Shown in pieces: positions 37,896 through 46,162 of a stretch of 53,398 nucleotides of DNA. How positions within the stretch are numbered: the first letter of the stretch is position 1; every line of letters begins with the position of its first letter. Below the pieces are notes generated by a model that worked only from the letters and a program-made list of their open reading frames with translations, did no database searches and was not told the origin of the DNA. The translations under genes and the position numbers were made by a program. The stretch comes from Propionivibrio sp. (GTDB taxonomy: Bacteria > Pseudomonadota > Gammaproteobacteria > Burkholderiales > Rhodocyclaceae): contig NZ_JAPUVO010000105.1 in the NCBI RefSeq assembly GCF_029255185.1, forward strand, positions 1 to 53,398. The letters run 5' to 3'.

Positions 37896-38555
37896 GTGAC
37901 CATCGAAGACAAATCGCTCTCGCTGAAAATCAGCGAGATTTTCTATTCCGTGCAGGGCGAAGCCTCGCGCGCTGGCCTGCCAACGGTTTTTGTCCGACTG
38001 ACCGGCTGCCCTCTGCGCTGTGTCTGGTGCGACACCGCACACGCCTTCTCTGGCGGCCAGAGCATGACGCTGACGCAGATTATCGACGATGTTGGTGGCT
38101 ATGACGTCCGCCGGGTTTGCGTCACCGGTGGCGAACCGCTCGCCCAGAAGAATTGCCTCCCGCTGCTCACAGCATTTTGCGATAGCGGCTACGATGTCTG
38201 CCTCGAAACATCCGGCGCACTTGACATTGCCGACGTCGACGCGCGTGTATCCCGAATTGTCGATCTCAAGGCTCCGGGTTCCGGCGAGTCCGGCAAGAAC
38301 TTCTGGCCGAACCTTGATCTGCTCACTGCGCGCGATGAACTGAAGTTCGTGCTCAAGGACAGGAGCGACTACGAATGGGCACGGCAGACCATCGACAAAC
38401 ACCATCTTGACGCAGTCTGCCCGCTCCTCTTTTCACCGGTGCAGGGCGAGCTCGAACCCAAAGCCTTGGCCGAATGGATACTCGCCGATCGGCTGCCGGT
38501 TCGTTTTCAACTGCAACTGCACAAGCTGCTTTGGGGTAATATGCGGGGCAAGTGA
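37896..38555 (+). CDS. queE: 7-carboxy-7-deazaguanine synthase QueE
   Basis: This radical-SAM enzyme carries out the ring contraction in queuosine precursor synthesis. The 219-residue protein has the C-x3-C-x2-C cluster at residues 38, 42 and 45 (GCPLRCVWCDT), preceded by EIFYSVQGEASRAGLPTVFVRL, and the VCVTGGEPLAQ motif. The start is GTG at 37896, five bases after the cpoB stop. It is part of the tol-cpoB-queE run. The pathway partner queC lies 5.2 kb downstream, beyond the liv operon. Confidence 0.95.
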   Translation: MTIEDKSLSLKISEIFYSVQGEASRAGLPTVFVRLTGCPLRCVWCDTAHAFSGGQSMTLTQIIDDVGGYDVRRVCVTGGEPLAQKNCLPLLTAFCDSGYDVCLETSGALDIADVDARVSRIVDLKAPGSGESGKNFWPNLDLLTARDELKFVLKDRSDYEWARQTIDKHHLDAVCPLLFSPVQGELEPKALAEWILADRLPVRFQLQLHKLLWGNMRGK

Positions 38556-38574
38556 TCTTGCTGAGAATATTGCC

Positions 38575-38937
38575 ATGACCGACGAACGCCGCCAGCACTC
38601 GCGAATTTCTTTTAACACCACTGCTCAGCTGGTGTTTACCGCCGGCACGATTGATGTCGTCGTTCTCGACATCTCGTTCAAAGGTGCGCTGATCCGCCTG
38701 CCCGCCGAAACAGCGCTGCAAGATGGCGCGATCTGCAGGTTACATGTTCAACTCGACGGCATGGATGACAAGATTAGCATGGAGACCCTTGTCACCCACG
38801 TTGACGGGTGTGATGTGGGGCTCCTGTGCCTGACTATCGACATCGACAGCATGACCCATCTGCGTCGTCTGGTTGAACTCAATCTCGGCGATCCGGCGCT
38901 GCTCGAGCGCGAACTCTCGGCGCTGATCGCGGATTAA
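38575..38937 (+). CDS. PilZ-domain c-di-GMP binding protein
   Basis: This small 120-residue protein is a single PilZ domain. The two c-di-GMP-binding motifs are visible: RRxxxR-type ERRQHSR near the N-terminus and DxSxxG as LDISFKGALI. The remainder forms the expected beta-barrel with a C-terminal helix (LRRLVELNLGD...LERELSALI). There is no output domain, so it probably acts by protein contact. It follows queE by 19 bases and ends 3 bases before the convergent livF stop. A link to pilus or polysaccharide control is plausible but not shown by context. Confidence 0.9.
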   Translation: MTDERRQHSRISFNTTAQLVFTAGTIDVVVLDISFKGALIRLPAETALQDGAICRLHVQLDGMDDKISMETLVTHVDGCDVGLLCLTIDIDSMTHLRRLVELNLGDPALLERELSALIAD

Positions 38938-38940
38938 AGT

Positions 38941-39651
38941 TTAGATTCCCAGATAGCGATGCCAGATTCCGCGATCGGCATCGAGTTCGGCCGACGCCCC
39001 CTGCCACACCACCCGGCCGCGCTCGAGAATGGTATGCCGGTCAGCCAGTGCAAGCAGTCGTTCGACATGTTTGTCGATAAGCAAAATGGTTTGCCCACTG
39101 CTGCGCAGGGTGTCAAGACAGCGCCAGATCTCCTCGCGCACGAGCGGCGCCAGGCCTTCGCTTGCTTCGTCCAGAATCAGCAGCTTCGGATTGGTCATCA
39201 AGGCACGACCGATGGTCAGCATCTGCTGCTCGCCGCCCGACAGGCGAGTGCCGAGAACGCCAGCGCGTTCCGCCAGACGCGGGAAGAAGGCATAGACCCG
39301 ATCCAGCGTCCAGGGCTTACTTGCGCCATGCCGGTTGGCGGCGAAGGCAAGCAGGTTTTCGCGTACCGTGAGATTGGGGAAAATCTGCCGTCCCTCGGGC
39401 GCCAGAGCAATCCCTGCGCGACCGATGCGATCCGCCGACAGCCCGTCGATTCTTTTTCCGGCAAAACGGATACTGCCCCCTCCCGGCTTTTCCAGTCCGC
39501 AGATCGAGCGCACAGCGGTCGTCTTGCCCATGCCATTACGCCCCAGAAGTGTTGCCACTTCGCCTTCGGCGATGGCGAAACTGACGCCAAACAGTACCTG
39601 GCTCATGCCGTAGGCGGTTTCCAGCGATTCGATCTCAAGCAACGCAGCCAT
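38941..39651 (-). CDS. livF: branched-chain amino-acid ABC transporter ATPase LivF-type
   Basis: This is a cytoplasmic ATPase subunit of 236 residues. Walker A is LLGRNGMGKTTA, the signature LSGGEQQMLTIGRAL, Walker B LLILDEASEGLAP, and the H-loop LLIDKHVERLL. LivF-type proteins are the shorter of the two ATPases in these importers. It is the last gene of livK-livH-livM-livG-livF on the minus strand. The substrate may be branched-chain amino acids or another solute of the HAAT family. Confidence 0.93.
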   Translation of the reverse strand: MAALLEIESLETAYGMSQVLFGVSFAIAEGEVATLLGRNGMGKTTAVRSICGLEKPGGGSIRFAGKRIDGLSADRIGRAGIALAPEGRQIFPNLTVRENLLAFAANRHGASKPWTLDRVYAFFPRLAERAGVLGTRLSGGEQQMLTIGRALMTNPKLLILDEASEGLAPLVREEIWRCLDTLRSSGQTILLIDKHVERLLALADRHTILERGRVVWQGASAELDADRGIWHRYLGI

Positions 39652-39684
39652 CCTTCGATCGCCTTTGCGGTGAGTTCTTTTGGC

Positions 39685-40452
39685 TCATTCAATATCCCCG
39701 AGGTAGGCGCGCCGCACTTCGCTATCGGCGCGTATCGCTGCGGGTTCGCCGGTGGCGATGACGCTGCCGCTGACCAGTACCGAAATCCGGTCGGCCAGGC
39801 GGAAAACGGCGTCCATATCGTGTTCGACGAGCAGCATCGTCACTCGTCGCGCCAGACTCTCGATCAGTTCGACCATACGCGCCGATTCTTCCGGACCCAT
39901 ACCGGCCATCGGCTCATCGAGCAATAGCAGTTTCGGTTTCGTTGCCAGCACCAGCGCCACCTCCAGACAACGCTGCTCGCCATGCGAAAGCTGACCGGCG
40001 CGACGTCCGGCGACGCCGGTGAGTGCGACTTGTCCCAGAAAATCATAGGCCTCGCTGATAATCGCCGAATCAACTGAAAAAGGCCTCCAGAAACTAAAGC
40101 TGGAACCCCAGTCGCGCACCCGCCCCTGAACCGCCAGCGTGACGTTGTCCAGCACCGTCAGGCGCGGGAACAGGTTGGTGATCTGATACGAACGCGCCAG
40201 TCCAAGCGCCACACGTTCATGCATCTGCCGCCGTACCAGATCTTTGCCAGCGAAAACGACGCGCCCGGCATCCGGGAGCATGGTGCCCGAGAGGACGTGG
40301 ATCAGCGTTGTCTTGCCGGCGCCATTAGGCCCGATCAGTGCATGCACTTCGCCGGTCTGAATTTCCAACGACGCCGCGTTGAGTGCGTAGATACCGCCAA
40401 AGTGTTTGCTCACATCACTCACTTCAAGCAGGGTCGTCCGGCACTCATTCAC
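39685..40452 (-). CDS. livG: branched-chain amino-acid ABC transporter ATPase LivG-type
   Basis: This 255-residue ATPase subunit shows VSKHFGGIYALNAASLEI, Walker A IGPNGAGKTTL, signature LSHGEQRCLEVALVLA and Walker B LLLDEPMAGMGPEE, with the C-terminal LivG extension (ISVLVSGSVIATGEPAAIRAD...AYLGDIE). I use GTG at 40452, which overlaps the livM stop by 8 bases. A longer frame upstream lies within livM and is not conserved. Confidence 0.93.
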   Translation of the reverse strand: MNECRTTLLEVSDVSKHFGGIYALNAASLEIQTGEVHALIGPNGAGKTTLIHVLSGTMLPDAGRVVFAGKDLVRRQMHERVALGLARSYQITNLFPRLTVLDNVTLAVQGRVRDWGSSFSFWRPFSVDSAIISEAYDFLGQVALTGVAGRRAGQLSHGEQRCLEVALVLATKPKLLLLDEPMAGMGPEESARMVELIESLARRVTMLLVEHDMDAVFRLADRISVLVSGSVIATGEPAAIRADSEVRRAYLGDIE

Positions 40453-41398
40453 GGCTGCGCCCCCAGCCGAAGAGACCGGCAATACCCAGTGGCGCCCACA
40501 AAACGACCGCCAGCAGCAGGACACCCAGGCCGATCGGCCAATGCGGCACCCACTCGGCCAAAATCTCTTCGCCCAGCAGCAAGAGCACGGCACCGACCAC
40601 ACCACCATAGACGCTGCCGACGCCACCGAGCACAATCATCACCATCAGTGTTCCCGACTGCATCCAGTGCAGCAGATTCGGACTGGCCAGCCCGCTCTGG
40701 TTCACCAGCAAGGCGCCAGCCAATCCGGCCAGTGCGCCGCCGATGACGAAACAGACCAGCTTGTACGCAAACACCGGGTAGCCCAGCGCCTCCATCCGCG
40801 TTTCATTCTCTCGGATGCTCTGGATCACCCGCCCGAAGCGCGAATGGGCGAGACGGTCAAGCGCCACCAGGACCAGCGCCAGAATAGCCAGGACAACAAA
40901 GTAAAAGGTCGTATCGTCCTTCAAATCGAGTCCGCCGAAAATCGAACGCCGCACCAGTGAAAGGCCATCGTCCCCCCCCCAGGCCTTGAGCGAAACCACC
41001 AGATAGAAAACCATCTGTGCGAAAGCCAGGGTAATCATGATGAAATAGACGCCCCGCGTACGCAAACTGATCGCGCCAATCAACAAGGCCAGCAGCGCCG
41101 TCAGCGCCATGGTCAGCGGCCATGCCAGAGCAGCCGAAACTATTCCACTCTCGGCCAGTACTGCCACACAGTATGCACCGGTGCCGAAAAAGGCTGCGTG
41201 CCCGAAAGAAATCATGCCGCCAAAGCCAATGACCAGATTGAGGCTGGTTGCCGCCAGCGCAAAAATCAGCACGCGACTGGCAAAACTGATATAGAAACCT
41301 TGATCAAGGGCAGTTATCAGCCAGGGTAGCGCAAGCAGGGAGGCCAAGGTTATGGCGGCCGCCACCCGGCGGCGTTTTGAAGATTCATAAAGCCCCAT
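40445..41398 (-). CDS. livM: branched-chain amino-acid ABC transporter permease LivM-type
   Basis: This integral membrane permease of 317 residues has about eight hydrophobic helices. Family segments include AATSLNLVIGFGGMISFGHAAFFGTGAY, SLRTRGVYFIMITLAFAQM and GRVIQSIRENETRMEALGYPVFAYKL, the cytoplasmic coupling loop. Near the C-terminus VMIVLGGVGSVYGGVVGAVLL is conserved. It is adjacent to livH (2-base gap) and overlaps livG. Confidence 0.94.
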   Translation of the reverse strand: MGLYESSKRRRVAAAITLASLLALPWLITALDQGFYISFASRVLIFALAATSLNLVIGFGGMISFGHAAFFGTGAYCVAVLAESGIVSAALAWPLTMALTALLALLIGAISLRTRGVYFIMITLAFAQMVFYLVVSLKAWGGDDGLSLVRRSIFGGLDLKDDTTFYFVVLAILALVLVALDRLAHSRFGRVIQSIRENETRMEALGYPVFAYKLVCFVIGGALAGLAGALLVNQSGLASPNLLHWMQSGTLMVMIVLGGVGSVYGGVVGAVLLLLGEEILAEWVPHWPIGLGVLLLAVVLWAPLGIAGLFGWGRSRE

Positions 41399-41400
41399 GT

Positions 41401-42315
41401 TTAGGCTCTCGCCGGAAAGAGGCCTTCCGGTCGCCAGAAAAGAATGGCCGCCATCAGCAGATAAATCAGGACAGATGCAAGCGCTGGTCCGAAATTGGAC
41501 GCCACCTCCGGTGACAGAAACAAGCTGAGCAGTGAAGGCAAGGCGGCGCGGCCCAGGGTATCAACTATGCCCACCAGCAGGCTGCCGACCAGAGCGCCGC
41601 GAATCGATCCGATGCCGCCAATGACGATCACTACGAAAGCTAAGATCAGAATGCTTTCCCCCATGCCGGCCTGGACCGCCAGCAACGGTCCGAGCATGGC
41701 GCCGGCCAGCGCGCAAAGCGCCGCTCCGAAGGCAAAAACGATCGTAAACAGTAGGCGCACGTTGATGCCTAATGCCTCGGTCATTTCGCGATTCGAGGCG
41801 CCGGCACGCACCCACATGCCCAGTCGTGTGTGCGTTACCAAGACATAGAGCAGGACGGCAACCAGTGCGCCGACGCCGATGATCAGTAAACGGTAGGCTG
41901 GATAGAAGAAACCGGCGATGTTGACCGGTCCGGAAAGCGCGTCCGGCGCATTGAGCGGCACCGGCTGTGCGCCCCAGATCATGCGCACCGCCTCATTGGC
42001 AATCAGGATCAGGGCAAAGGTGGCGAGCACCTGCGCCAGATGGTTGCGCGCATAAAGCCGACGCAGCAAAGTGATCTCAAGCAACGCGCCAAGAATTGCC
42101 GTAGCCAGCATGGCAGCGCCGATGCCGACCACGAATGAGTTACTGGCCTGCGTCGCTGCCGCCGCAAGATACGCCCCGGCCATGTACAAGGACCCATGCG
42201 CGAGGTTGATCATATCCATGATGCCAAACACCAGCGTCAGCCCGGCAGCCAGCAGGAACAGCATGAGTCCGAATTGCAAGCCGTTGAGCGCCTGTTCGAG
42301 AATGAGTTGGGTCAT
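41401..42315 (-). CDS. livH: branched-chain amino-acid ABC transporter permease LivH-type
   Basis: This membrane permease of 304 residues begins MTQLILEQALNGLQFGLMLFLLAAGLTLVFGIMDMINLAHG, the diagnostic LivH N-terminus, and shows the coupling loop VRAGASNREMTEALGINV and VVIGGIGSIRGALVGSLLVG. It pairs with LivM. The 120-base gap to livK upstream is filled by a palindromic CGCAGAG repeat, so the repeat lies between the binding protein and permease genes on the transcript. Confidence 0.94.
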   Translation of the reverse strand: MTQLILEQALNGLQFGLMLFLLAAGLTLVFGIMDMINLAHGSLYMAGAYLAAAATQASNSFVVGIGAAMLATAILGALLEITLLRRLYARNHLAQVLATFALILIANEAVRMIWGAQPVPLNAPDALSGPVNIAGFFYPAYRLLIIGVGALVAVLLYVLVTHTRLGMWVRAGASNREMTEALGINVRLLFTIVFAFGAALCALAGAMLGPLLAVQAGMGESILILAFVVIVIGGIGSIRGALVGSLLVGIVDTLGRAALPSLLSLFLSPEVASNFGPALASVLIYLLMAAILFWRPEGLFPARA

Positions 42316-42332
42316 AGGGATGGAAGTTAACC

Positions 42333-42427
42333 GCTTTCAACGCAGAGTACGCAGAGGCGCAGAGATCGCAGAGAAAAACGATATTGATTCTCTCTCTGCG
42401 CCTCTGCGTACTCTGCGTTGAAAGAGC
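42333..42427. repeat. palindromic CGCAGAG repeat between livK and livH
   Basis: The left arm GCTTTCAACGCAGAGTACGCAGAG... carries four heptamers (CGC cores 9, 8, 9 apart). The right arm carries three and ends ACTCTGCGTTGAAAG. The spacer is about 12-15 bases and contains ATATTGATTC, similar to the spacer of the pccB/pccA copy. It ends 8 bases from the livK stop. Confidence 0.85.
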
Positions 42428-42435
42428 TTGCTGTG

Positions 42436-43623
42436 TTATTTCATCGAGCACTGCGCGACGTAGGCATCGGCGTGGTTGGTGAACACTGTGCCCATGGTCT
42501 TGTTGGTCACGCGGCCCTGGGCGTCGCGACCAATTACGCGCAGGTAGTAATTCTGCACCGGGTAGTGGTTGGTATTGAACTTGAAGTCGCCGCGAACCGA
42601 TTTGAAGTGTTTGGCTTCGAGCGCCTTTCTCAGAGCCTCCTTGTCGTCGAGCTTGCCTTTCACGTCACGTACGGCAGCGTCGATCAGGAGGGCTGCATCA
42701 TAGCCCTGCGAGGCGTAGAGCGATGGTAAGCGTCCGAAGTCCTTCTGGAAATCGGCGACGAAACGCTTGTTTTCGGCGTTATCCATGTCGTGTGCCCAGT
42801 GCGATGAGTTGAACATACCGAGCATCGGCGCACCAACTGCCTTGATCACGTCTTCGTCGGCCGAAAAGCCGGGGGCAAAAAGCTGTGAATCAGCCGACAG
42901 GCCGGCGGCGACAAATTGCTTGATGAAATTGATGCCCATGCCGCCGGGAAGAAAAAAGAACACGGCATCCGGTTTGAGCGATCTGATCTGGGCAAGCTCG
43001 GCAGCGTAATCGAGCTGCCCCAGTTTGGTATAAATCTCCTCGCTGACCCTGCCTGTGTAAAAGCGCTTGAAGCCGACCATCGCATCCTTGCCGCCGGGGT
43101 AATTGGGCGCCACCAGAACGACATTCTTGAAGCCTTTATTCTGAACGTACTGGCCAACGGCCTCATGCAGATTATCGTTTTGCCAGGCTACGTTGAAAAA
43201 GAAGGGGGTGCACTGCTCACCGGCATACTGTGATGGCCCGGCGTTGGCCGAAATGAAGAAAGTCTTGCTATCGAAAATCGGCGGGCCAACCGCCAGCATG
43301 ATGTTCGAAAAGACGATTCCGGTCATGAAATCGACCTTGTCCTTCTTCAGGAATTTTTCGACCGCCTGCTGGGCGACCTCGGGCTTCTGCTGGTCATCAA
43401 CCACGATCACTTCAGCAGGCAGACCACCGAACCTCCCGTTCAGGTGCTTGACCGCCAGATTGAAACCGTCACGAATATCGACGCCAAGGCCGGCGCCAGG
43501 GCCGGACAGGGTGGACAGCAAACCAACCTTCAGCGAAGTTCTGTTGGCTTCGGCCGCCTGAACTGAAGACCCCACAAGAAGTAGAGTGGCAAATAGGGTC
43601 AGATATTTCGTCGGGCGCATCAT
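42436..43623 (-). CDS. livK: ABC transporter periplasmic substrate-binding protein (LivK-type)
   Basis: This 395-residue HAAT-family binding protein has a signal peptide (KYLTLFATLLLVGSSVQA) and the type I periplasmic fold: LKVGLLSTLSGPGAGLGVDIRDGFNLAV at the start, VIVVDDQQKPEVAQQAVEKFL, and FMTGIVFSNIMLAV. The pocket residues differ from classical E. coli LivJ/LivK, and similar proteins bind amides, urea or aromatic acids, so the ligand is open. Expressed proteins of this class are abundant, which fits the palindrome immediately downstream acting on the message. Start ATG at 43623 or 43620. Confidence 0.88.
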   Translation of the reverse strand: MMRPTKYLTLFATLLLVGSSVQAAEANRTSLKVGLLSTLSGPGAGLGVDIRDGFNLAVKHLNGRFGGLPAEVIVVDDQQKPEVAQQAVEKFLKKDKVDFMTGIVFSNIMLAVGPPIFDSKTFFISANAGPSQYAGEQCTPFFFNVAWQNDNLHEAVGQYVQNKGFKNVVLVAPNYPGGKDAMVGFKRFYTGRVSEEIYTKLGQLDYAAELAQIRSLKPDAVFFFLPGGMGINFIKQFVAAGLSADSQLFAPGFSADEDVIKAVGAPMLGMFNSSHWAHDMDNAENKRFVADFQKDFGRLPSLYASQGYDAALLIDAAVRDVKGKLDDKEALRKALEAKHFKSVRGDFKFNTNHYPVQNYYLRVIGRDAQGRVTNKTMGTVFTNHADAYVAQCSMK

Positions 43624-43746
43624 CTTCTCCGGGAATGGAAAGCGGGCTGAAAGAAGGCGATTGTAGCGCAGGATGTAGGCAGGGTCTGGCTAAAAGCCGG
43701 TAAAATGGCAGGCTATTCTTGGTCACAAACCGCTTATTTACAAGCC

Positions 43747-44466
43747 ATGCACACGCCATTCGCCCCCAGCCGGCCGCCTGCCGTCGTCCTCCTTTCAGGC
43801 GGCCTCGATTCGGCTACGACCCTGGCCATTGCCCGCGACGCCGGGTACGACTGCTATTGTCTGTCGCTTGACTACGGCCAACGACACGCCGTTGAACTTG
43901 CCGCCGCAGCGCAGGTGGCCAAGAGCCTGGGTGCCTGCGAGCATCGTGTGATGCAACTGGCACTTGGCGAATTCGGTGGTTCGGCACTTACCGACCCGGC
44001 CATCGCCGTCCCGGTCGATGGCGCTCAATCGGGAATCCCCGTCACCTACGTACCTGCGCGCAATACCATCATGCTTTCTTTGGCGCTGGCCTGGGCCGAA
44101 GTACTAGGTAGCCGTGACATCTTCGTCGGCGTCAATGCCGTCGACTATTCAGGCTACCCGGACTGCCGCCCGGCCTACATCGCCGCCTTCGAAACCATGG
44201 CCAACCTGGCAACCCGGGCCACAGTGGAAGGCGCCAGGCTAACCATCCATGCGCCACTGATTAATTTTTCCAAGGCCGACATCATTCGTCGCGGCGGCGC
44301 CCTCGGCGTTGATTACCAGTTCACGGTTTCCTGCTACCAGGCTGATGAAAAAGGCCGCGCCTGCGGTGTTTGCGATTCCTGCCGCCTGCGCCGCGAAGGC
44401 TTTGCAGCGGCAGGCGTTCCTGACCCGACGCCCTACGTGATTGGCAAAAAAGAAACTCAGTTCTGA
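43747..44466 (+). CDS. queC: 7-cyano-7-deazaguanine synthase QueC
   Basis: QueC makes preQ0 from 7-carboxy-7-deazaguanine, using ATP, the step after QueE. The 239-residue protein shows the PP-loop [17 protein letters not shown], the [13 protein letters not shown] segment, [18 protein letters not shown], and a C-terminal zinc site with [14 protein letters not shown] plus an upstream Cys. ATG at 43747 is preferred. An ATG at 43705 overlaps a TAAAAT that may be a -10 box and would give an unusually long N-terminus. It faces livK divergently across about 120 bases. Confidence 0.94.
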   Translation: MHTPFAPSRPPAVVLLSGGLDSATTLAIARDAGYDCYCLSLDYGQRHAVELAAAAQVAKSLGACEHRVMQLALGEFGGSALTDPAIAVPVDGAQSGIPVTYVPARNTIMLSLALAWAEVLGSRDIFVGVNAVDYSGYPDCRPAYIAAFETMANLATRATVEGARLTIHAPLINFSKADIIRRGGALGVDYQFTVSCYQADEKGRACGVCDSCRLRREGFAAAGVPDPTPYVIGKKETQF

Positions 44467-44487
44467 TCGGTTCGCGACAGCCTTGCG

Positions 44488-44516
44488 TTGACAGGCTTCT
44501 GACCGATCCCTATAAT
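44488..44516 (+). promoter_or_regulatory. consensus sigma-70 promoter for the tRNA-Lys genes
   Basis: TTGACA (44488-44493) and TATAAT (44511-44516) are both perfect and exactly 17 bases apart, 20 bases before the first tRNA. The sequence after the -10 is GC-rich (CCGCCC), a discriminator typical of stringently controlled stable-RNA promoters. That regulation is inferred. Confidence 0.85.
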
Positions 44517-44535
44517 CCGCCCTTCCTCTTTTTCC

Positions 44536-44611
44536 GGGTCGGTAGCTCAGTTGGTAGAGCAGCGGACTTTTAATCCGTTGGTCGCGAGTTCGAATCTCGC
44601 CCGACCTACCA
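44536..44611 (+). tRNA. tRNA-Lys (anticodon TTT)
   Basis: This 76-base cloverleaf has acceptor stem GGGTCGG / CCGACCT, discriminator A and an encoded CCA. The D-loop contains AGCTCAGTTGGTAGAGC, the anticodon loop is CTTTTAA, and the T arm GCGAG-TTCGAAT-CTCGC. The TTT anticodon reads AAA and AAG lysine codons. Confidence 0.97.
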
Positions 44612-44650
44612 GGAAGCATCAGTGTCTTATTGCCGTAGTAATTTCTACGT

Positions 44651-44726
44651 GGGGCGTTAGCTCAGTTGGTAGAGCAGCGGACTCTTAATCCGTAGGTCGA
44701 CAGTTCGAATCTGTCACGCCCTACCA
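44651..44726 (+). tRNA. tRNA-Lys (anticodon CTT)
   Basis: A second 76-base cloverleaf with acceptor stem GGGGCGT / ACGCCCT, encoded CCA, anticodon loop CTCTTAA and T arm GACAG-TTCGAAT-CTGTC. It reads AAG. The D arm and anticodon stem are nearly identical to the preceding tRNA, so the pair probably arose by tandem duplication followed by an anticodon change. Both appear to share one transcript ended by the terminator at 44742. Confidence 0.96.
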
Positions 44727-44741
44727 CGTATTCAAGCATCT

Positions 44742-44767
44742 AGCCCATTTTTCGGAGTGGGCTTTTT
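44742..44767 (+). terminator. rho-independent terminator after the tRNA-Lys pair
   Basis: AGCCCA and TGGGCT form a 6-bp stem around a 10-base loop, followed by TTTTT. It lies 15 bases after the second tRNA. Confidence 0.8.
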
Positions 44768-44837
44768 GTTGCCTGCCCCTCTGATTTTGGTAAAGTCTCC
44801 CGCACCAACTGATCGACTGTTAAAAAAGGAGGACAAA

Positions 44838-45893
44838 ATGACCATGAATGTTCTTGGATACGCAACACACTCTCCCAAGGATGACCTGACTCCGTATCGT
44901 TTCGATCGCCGCGAAGCGCGTGCAAACGATGTGGTGATCGAAATCATCTACTGCGGCGTATGCCACTCCGATTTGCACCAAGCCCGCAATGACTGGGGGA
45001 ATAGCATTTACCCGATGGTTCCTGGCCATGAAATCATCGGCCGCGTGATTAGTGTTGGGCCGAACGTCACCCGCTTCAAAGCTGGCGCTCATGTCGGTGT
45101 CGGCTGTATGGTTGATTCCTGCCAGCACTGCGCGGCTTGCGAACAAGGACTGGAGCAGTATTGCGAGGTGCGTCACACCCTGACCTACAACGATATTGAT
45201 TGTCATGACCGGATGCCGACATTCGGCGGCTATTCCGAAAAGATCGTCGTATCGGATAAGTTCGTGGTGAAAATCCCCGACGGCTTGGATCTGGCAGGAG
45301 CCGCGCCGTTACTTTGTGCCGGCATCACCACCTGGTCACCGCTACGTCATTGGAAGGTCGGCAAGGGCAGCAAGGTGGCGGTCATCGGTCTGGGCGGGCT
45401 CGGCCACATGGCGCTAAAACTCACAAAGGCCTTGGGCGCCGAGGCCTCGCTCTTTACCCGATCACCGGGCAAAGAGCAGGATGCGCGTCATTTGGGCGCG
45501 GACAGAGTCGTACTCTCCACCGATGGCGGGCAAATGGCTGCCGTAAAGGGCCGTTTCGACCTGATCATCGATACCGTGCCTTATATCCACGACGTCAATC
45601 CATACCTGCCTACGTTGTCGCTCAACGGAACGCTGGTGCTCGTCGGGTATCTGGGTGGCCTGGATCCCTTGCTGAATACTATTCCGTTGATCATGGGGCG
45701 CAAGTCGGTGGCCGGTTCCGTTATTGGCGGCATTACCGAAACCCAGGAGATGCTCGATTTTTGCGGCGAGCATGGCATTACCTCGGATATTGAGGTGATC
45801 AAGATTCAGGAAATCAACGAAGCCTACGAGCGCATGCTGAAGAGCGATGTGAAATATCGCTTCGTGATTGACATGGCTTCGCTGAAAGGCTGA
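44838..45893 (+). CDS. NAD(P)-dependent zinc alcohol dehydrogenase (YahK/cinnamyl-type)
   Basis: This medium-chain dehydrogenase of 351 residues probably reduces aldehydes. Catalytic zinc ligands are C42 in YCGVCHSDLH and the His of PGHEIIG. The structural zinc has four cysteines in GCMVDSCQHCAACEQGLEQYC. The Rossmann motif is GLGGLGHMALKLTKALG, and TRSPGKEQDA after the second strand suggests preference for NADPH. It resembles YahK and AdhC-type cinnamyl alcohol dehydrogenases. AAGGAGG just before ATG 44838 fixes the start and predicts strong translation. It is monocistronic: terminator upstream, 269-base gap downstream. Confidence 0.9.
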   Translation: MTMNVLGYATHSPKDDLTPYRFDRREARANDVVIEIIYCGVCHSDLHQARNDWGNSIYPMVPGHEIIGRVISVGPNVTRFKAGAHVGVGCMVDSCQHCAACEQGLEQYCEVRHTLTYNDIDCHDRMPTFGGYSEKIVVSDKFVVKIPDGLDLAGAAPLLCAGITTWSPLRHWKVGKGSKVAVIGLGGLGHMALKLTKALGAEASLFTRSPGKEQDARHLGADRVVLSTDGGQMAAVKGRFDLIIDTVPYIHDVNPYLPTLSLNGTLVLVGYLGGLDPLLNTIPLIMGRKSVAGSVIGGITETQEMLDFCGEHGITSDIEVIKIQEINEAYERMLKSDVKYRFVIDMASLKG

Positions 45894-46000
45894 AAGACAA
45901 TGGAAATACAGGCTTCGAACCTGGGATGGTCGGGTCGCAGTCGTTACTGTTTAACTTCCTGTGGGAATTCAAAGGCAATATTCAGGAGTAATAATCGGCA

Positions 46001-46029
46001 TTGACAGAGTTGAAGCGGTCAATGATACT
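46001..46029 (+). promoter_or_regulatory. candidate promoter for the permease / CoA-transferase unit
   Basis: TTGACA (46001-46006), 17-base spacer, GATACT (46024-46029). It lies in the 269-base gap after the alcohol dehydrogenase, which otherwise shows no gene, and predicts a leader of about 125 bases. Confidence 0.5.
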
Positions 46030-46162
46030 CAGACTGGTTGCATTTGCTAACCTTGGGGCGTGGTGAAAGAGATAAAGGCGGTCGTTTTCCGGATCGCTTT
46101 TACCCTTTCAAAATCGAGGGCGTCAGTGGCGTCCAAAATAAACTAACGGAGGAGCACCTTTC

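Noticed and set aside
45894-46162. Gap between the alcohol dehydrogenase and GntP permease searched for a small gene or riboswitch
   Set aside because: Apart from a candidate promoter, no open frame with a ribosome-binding site and no recognisable conserved RNA structure was seen.
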